10,450 nt of DNA, taken from positions 426,536 through 436,985 of the forward strand of contig KQ482001.1 in the NCBI GenBank assembly GCA_001430745.1, given 5' to 3'. Below the pieces are notes generated by a model. It made no database searches. It saw only the letters and a list, made by a program, of their open reading frames with translations, and was not told the origin of the DNA. Shown in pieces: positions 7,519 to 10,450 of the stretch. This stretch comes from Auxenochlorella pyrenoidosa (taxonomy: Eukaryota > Chlorophyta > Trebouxiophyceae > Chlorellales > Chlorellaceae). The first letter of the stretch is position 1; every line of letters begins with the position of its first letter. The translations under genes and the position numbers were made by a program.

Positions 7519-10068
7519 ATGGTGAGTGGCACATCCTGCATCTGGCGCAGTGATCGGCCATGCAGCCCTGCGCAGCCAAGGTAGGCCGGCAGCGGCACGC
7601 CGGCGCCTCCCCTTGTGCCGCCCTGGCTCTGCTGCCCTCCCCACGCTTGCCTGAATGGGCCAATGCAGTGCCTGCCTGACAAAGCGTCTTGTAACCCGTG
7701 CAGAACAAGCTGTTTGGGGGCCTGGTGGGCGGCGCTGTCTGCACGGTGCAGCTGGAGGTGCGGCCGAGTGGCACCGCGGCGGCGGCGGGCGTGCCTGCCA
7801 CCATCAGCCTGAAGAACAAGCGGGAGGAGGTGGAGACGCTGCCGCTGTTTGCCAGCAAGGACACCATCTCTGGAGAGGTGGGCGGGCGCTGCCGGGCTGG
7901 GGGGACGTTCCAGGGGTGATCGCTGCCGGGTGGGTGGGAGCAGGCCGCACGACGGTGGACAGCTGTGACGAGCTGGAGGGCGGATCGGTGCGGACGATGG
8001 CATTTCGCCCGTCACTGGGCGCCGGTCCTGCTTGCCGCCGTGCTCCGCAGCTGCAGAGGGACTTGCGCGGCGGGGTGGCGCCCCCTCTCCCAACCTGCTC
8101 CCCCGCCCTGCCTGCTGCGCACGGCACGCCGACCCCCCCTCCACCCTCCCACCGCTGTCTTGCTCTTGCTGCGTCCTTTTGTGCGCAGGTCAAGGTGACC
8201 CCCATCCCCGGCAAGCGGGCCGACCACCAGGGCATCCGGGTGCAGCTGCTGGGAGAAGTGGAGTTGGCCTCGGAGAGGGGGCACCCCCACCAGTTCCTCT
8301 CGCTGGGTGCGCCGCCCGCCGCAGGGCAGCCGCGCCGCCGGGGGGTGGCCCTCGTGGGCGGGCCGCCACGCCCGCTGGCTGCGCAGCCCTGCTGCGGTTG
8401 GGGAAATGCCTGATTGGACGTGGCCGCGAGGCAACCTAGGGCTTCCCCGCATGCCTGCTGTGGTGCAGCAGCCTGCACGCTGCGTGGGGCCCAGCTGATG
8501 GGCGCCGCCGCCGCCGTCGTCCCGGTCTGCCCGCCCGCAGTGCGCGACCTGGCGCCGCCAGGCGACCTCACCACCCAGCTGTCGCTGCCCTTTGAGTTTG
8601 GCAGCGTGGAGATGCAGTATGAGTCGTACCGCGGCTCCCAGGTGCGTACCGCCCAGGAGGACCCGCCAAAGTGGCGCGCCTGTCCCTGGCACTCATGGGG
8701 CGCAGGGCCCGGCGTGCTGCCGGCTCGGCTGACCTGCTGCTGCACAGGGCCTGGCTTGGTACAGGCTGGCCGCTGCTGGACAGCACCCACGGCGACCCAC
8801 CCGGGCCACCCGCCCTCCCCGCCGCCCGCGTCGCCCCCGCAGGCGCAAGTGCGCTACCTGCTGCGTGTCACTGTGGCCCGGGGCCTGGGGGGCAGCGTGG
8901 TGAAGGACCACCCCTTCTGGGTGCGCAACTGGCAGCCGGCGCCGCCAGCAGGGCCACCCATCAAGGCAAGCAGGGGGGGAGGCACAGGCGAGAGGCCGTG
9001 GGGGGTGCGCTGGGCTAAATGTGCGAGGAGGGTGGCGCGTGCGCCTGCGCTGCCGCAGCCATGCCGCGTGCACAGGTAGCGCGCTTTGGGGCTGCCCGCC
9101 CGGCGCAGCGCCGCCTCGCCTTGCCGGCCCCCCTGACCGCGCGCCCTCTACTGCGCCGCAGCGCGCACGCCTGGCGACACCTTTCCCCCCTCGACCTGCC
9201 CCCCTCCCCGTCCTGCCCTGTCCCGCTGGCGCCGCAGATGGAGGTGGGCATTGAGGACTGCCTGCACATTGAGTTTGAGTACGACCGCGGCGCCTACCAC
9301 CTGACCGACACTGTGCTGGGCCGCATCCACTTCCTGCTGGTGCGGGACGGGGGGGAGGGGGAAGGGCCCTGCTGTGCCCTTCTTGTTTTGCTCGCTACCC
9401 GTGTTGTTTGCAACCACCAACCTTCCACCCCACCCTACCCCCGGTCTCGCGATTATGTCTGCCGGGCTGCACCCTCTCCCTCCTGCAAGGGTGTAGGAAA
9501 GGCACCGTGCCCGCTCTCTCTCCCTCGCTGCCCCCTGCGTTGCATCGCACAGCAGCACACGCAGCTGTCCAGCCTGGCGTGTCTCCCCTGGCCCGCAACC
9601 GCCCCCCCCACCCCCCACCCACACCCACACCCCCGACCCCCCAACCACACACACACACACACAGGTGCGCATCAAGCTGAAGCACATGGAGCTGGAGATT
9701 CGGCGGCGCGAGACCTCGGGGGCCGGCGCGGCGGCCAAGAGCGAGTCTGGTGAGCCGCGCGGGGGGCCGCTCCCCAGTGCCTGGGCGGCCGTGGCCGGCG
9801 CCCAGGCCGCGCACAGTTGGGCCTGGCCGGGAGAGCGAGTTGGTTGGGCTTCGCACCGACCGGCGGGTGCTGTGGGTGGCACCAGGTGTGGGATGCTCGC
9901 TCAGCTAAGCGGCCCACATGGTTTCATCCGCCGCCGCCCCTGCCCAACCCCTCAACTTTCCAACCCACACACACACACACCACACACACCCTTTCTTCAT
10001 GCAGAGACTGTGGCAAAGTTCGAGATCATGGATGGGGCGCCTGTGCGGGGGGAGAGCATACCCATCAG
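7519..10068 (+). CDS. VPS26: Retromer complex subunit VPS26, 3' part missing beyond the window
   Basis: VPS26 is the arrestin-fold subunit of the retromer core (VPS26-VPS29-VPS35), which sorts cargo receptors from endosomes back to the Golgi or plasma membrane. Exons: 7519-7521, 7704-7877, 8189-8306, 8541-8641, 8843-8965, 9238-9339, 9665-9749, 10005-10068; 256 codons plus two bases. Diagnostic segments are [11 protein letters not shown] at the start, [16 protein letters not shown] (residues 70-85), [13 protein letters not shown], the near-invariant [15 protein letters not shown] (174-188), [20 protein letters not shown] across intron 6, and [18 protein letters not shown] (240-257). Splicing restores the plant-like sequence exactly, including a split Val at intron 3 and a split Glu at intron 7. 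The start ATG sits in GCGCCATGG immediately before GTGAGT. The final 65-75 residues of the family (the second half of the C-terminal arrestin domain) are not in the window. Insertions are small, so the protein is presumably functional. Confidence 0.95.
7522..7703 (+). other. VPS26 intron 1, directly after the ATG
   Basis: The intron begins with a perfect GTGAGT right after the start codon and ends CCCGTGCAG. The next exon begins AAC, giving Met-Asn, the same first two residues as plant VPS26. Reading through the intron from the ATG meets a TAG at about 7582-7584, so unspliced transcripts give only a short peptide. Confidence 0.85.
8966..9237 (+). other. VPS26 intron 5, a GC-AG intron
   Basis: The conserved protein requires ...PIK followed by MEVGIED. 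The junction bases are AAG then GCAAGC, with the acceptor GCCGCAG before ATGGAG. There is no GT at or near the exon end that would keep the sequence, so the donor must be GC. The surrounding AAG-GCAAG matches the extended consensus typical of GC donors. Confidence 0.85.
9646..9663 (+). repeat. (CA)9 microsatellite forming the intron 6 acceptor
   Basis: Nine CA units are followed immediately by G, and the last CA plus G is the 3' splice site of VPS26 intron 6. Upstream of it is an unusually C-rich stretch (about 9601-9645). Confidence 0.9.
9750..10004 (+). other. VPS26 intron 7, in-frame and stop-free
   Basis: The intron starts with GTGAGC and ends CATGCAG. It splits a Glu codon (G then AG) to join SES with ETVAKF. 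It is 255 bases long, an exact multiple of three, and has no stop in the VPS26 frame, so a retained copy would insert 85 residues without ending the protein. Confidence 0.85.
9966..9989 (+). repeat. CA microsatellite near the intron 7 acceptor
   Basis: An interrupted CA run of about 24 bases lies 15 bases before the 3' splice site of VPS26 intron 7, followed by CCTTTCTTCATGCAG. Confidence 0.9.
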
Positions 10069-10450
10069 GCGAGGGGCGGGGGGAACCCGGGCAGCGCTTC
10101 TTGAGAGGCGGCGGCGCCGACAATGAGCGGACGCCCGAGGGAGGGGCTTCGTGTGTGCGTGCGGTTCCACTTCCCTAGGCAGCCGGCTCTGCCACGCTGC
10201 CAGTGCTGAGGTTCTTTAGCCCCCTCGGCGCCGCTGCGCATGGCTATTACTCCAGTCGCACATGCCCCCCCGGGGCCCCCCTTCCTCCAGCATCTGCACA
10301 CCGCTGCCCTCTGCCCACCCTGCACCCTCTGCCGCCGCGCTGCGCCACCCCCGCTGCCCTCTGCCCACCCCACACCCTCAGCCGACTATTGCACACCCCC
10401 ACTGCCCTCTGCCCCCACTGCATCCTCAGCCGGTTACAACCCCCCCCCCT
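10069..10450 (+). other. Probable VPS26 intron 8 (GC donor), incomplete
   Basis: The family sequence after GESIPIR is not found in the remaining window. The bases from 10069 to the in-frame stop at 10124-10126 contain no GT, so no ordinary donor can end the exon before that stop. The best candidate is CATCAG followed by GCGAGG at 10069, a GC donor in phase 2. If so, the intron contains the minisatellite and continues past the right edge. The alternative is a protein ending at 10126 with a short Arg-rich tail (LLERRRRRQ), which would lack the end of the second arrestin domain. Confidence 0.6.
10296..10440 (+). repeat. Minisatellite, three copies of a 48-50-base C-rich unit
   Basis: The core CTGCCCTCTGCCC begins at 10304, 10354 and 10402. 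Around it the units share a GCACACC-like start and an ACCCTC-x-GCCG-like end. Copies differ by a few substitutions and small length changes. The C-rich run at the very edge of the window may be a further degenerate part. Confidence 0.8.

Noticed and set aside
7804..8790. 328-residue minus-strand ORF
   Set aside because: It crosses VPS26 exons and introns in antisense. VPS26 identity is certain and the composition is typical of a shadow.
9148..9882. Minus-strand ORFs with repeated Cys-Val
   Set aside because: The Cys-Val runs are the antisense translation of the CA microsatellite next to the VPS26 intron 6 acceptor.

Overview
The window looks like nuclear DNA of a green alga, most likely a trebouxiophyte of the Chlorella type. 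It is very GC-rich. Its genes are cut into short exons by introns of about 180-500 bases, and a TGTAA-type polyadenylation signal is present. Organism placement is inference; the eukaryotic nature is certain, because a conserved protein is reconstructed only by removing canonical introns.

Layout. (1) Positions 1-1998, minus strand: part of an unidentified Gln/Ala-rich coiled-coil protein. Three candidate exons (1998-1264, 969-907, 422-1) run off the left edge. (2) 1999-3935: no gene I can support; small inverted repeats, CG-rich tracts and a G-rich block. (3) 3936 to about 4470, minus strand: the C-terminal end of a non-LTR (LINE-like) retrotransposon polyprotein with its CCHC-type zinc knuckle, apparently a 5'-truncated copy. 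(4) 4498-5081: noncoding, containing the probable 3' UTR and TGTAA signal of the next gene. (5) 5082-7093, minus strand: a four-exon gene for a helical-repeat protein that resembles the mTERF family and has a possible organelle transit peptide. (6) 7094-7518: a 425-base head-to-head intergenic region, probably a shared promoter. (7) 7519 to beyond the right edge, plus strand: the retromer subunit VPS26 in at least eight exons. The first coding exon is a lone ATG, at least one intron is GC-AG, and the last part of the protein lies outside the window beyond an intron that carries a 50-base minisatellite.

No functional link between the three genes is evident. The first and third identified proteins act in different compartments (endosomal sorting for VPS26; organelle nucleic acid binding, if the mTERF reading is right). 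No previously undescribed multi-gene system is apparent. The most interesting points are the VPS26 gene architecture (ATG-only exon, GC-AG introns, a stop-free intron of length divisible by three, an acceptor built by a CA repeat) and the lineage-type helical-repeat protein divergently paired with it.
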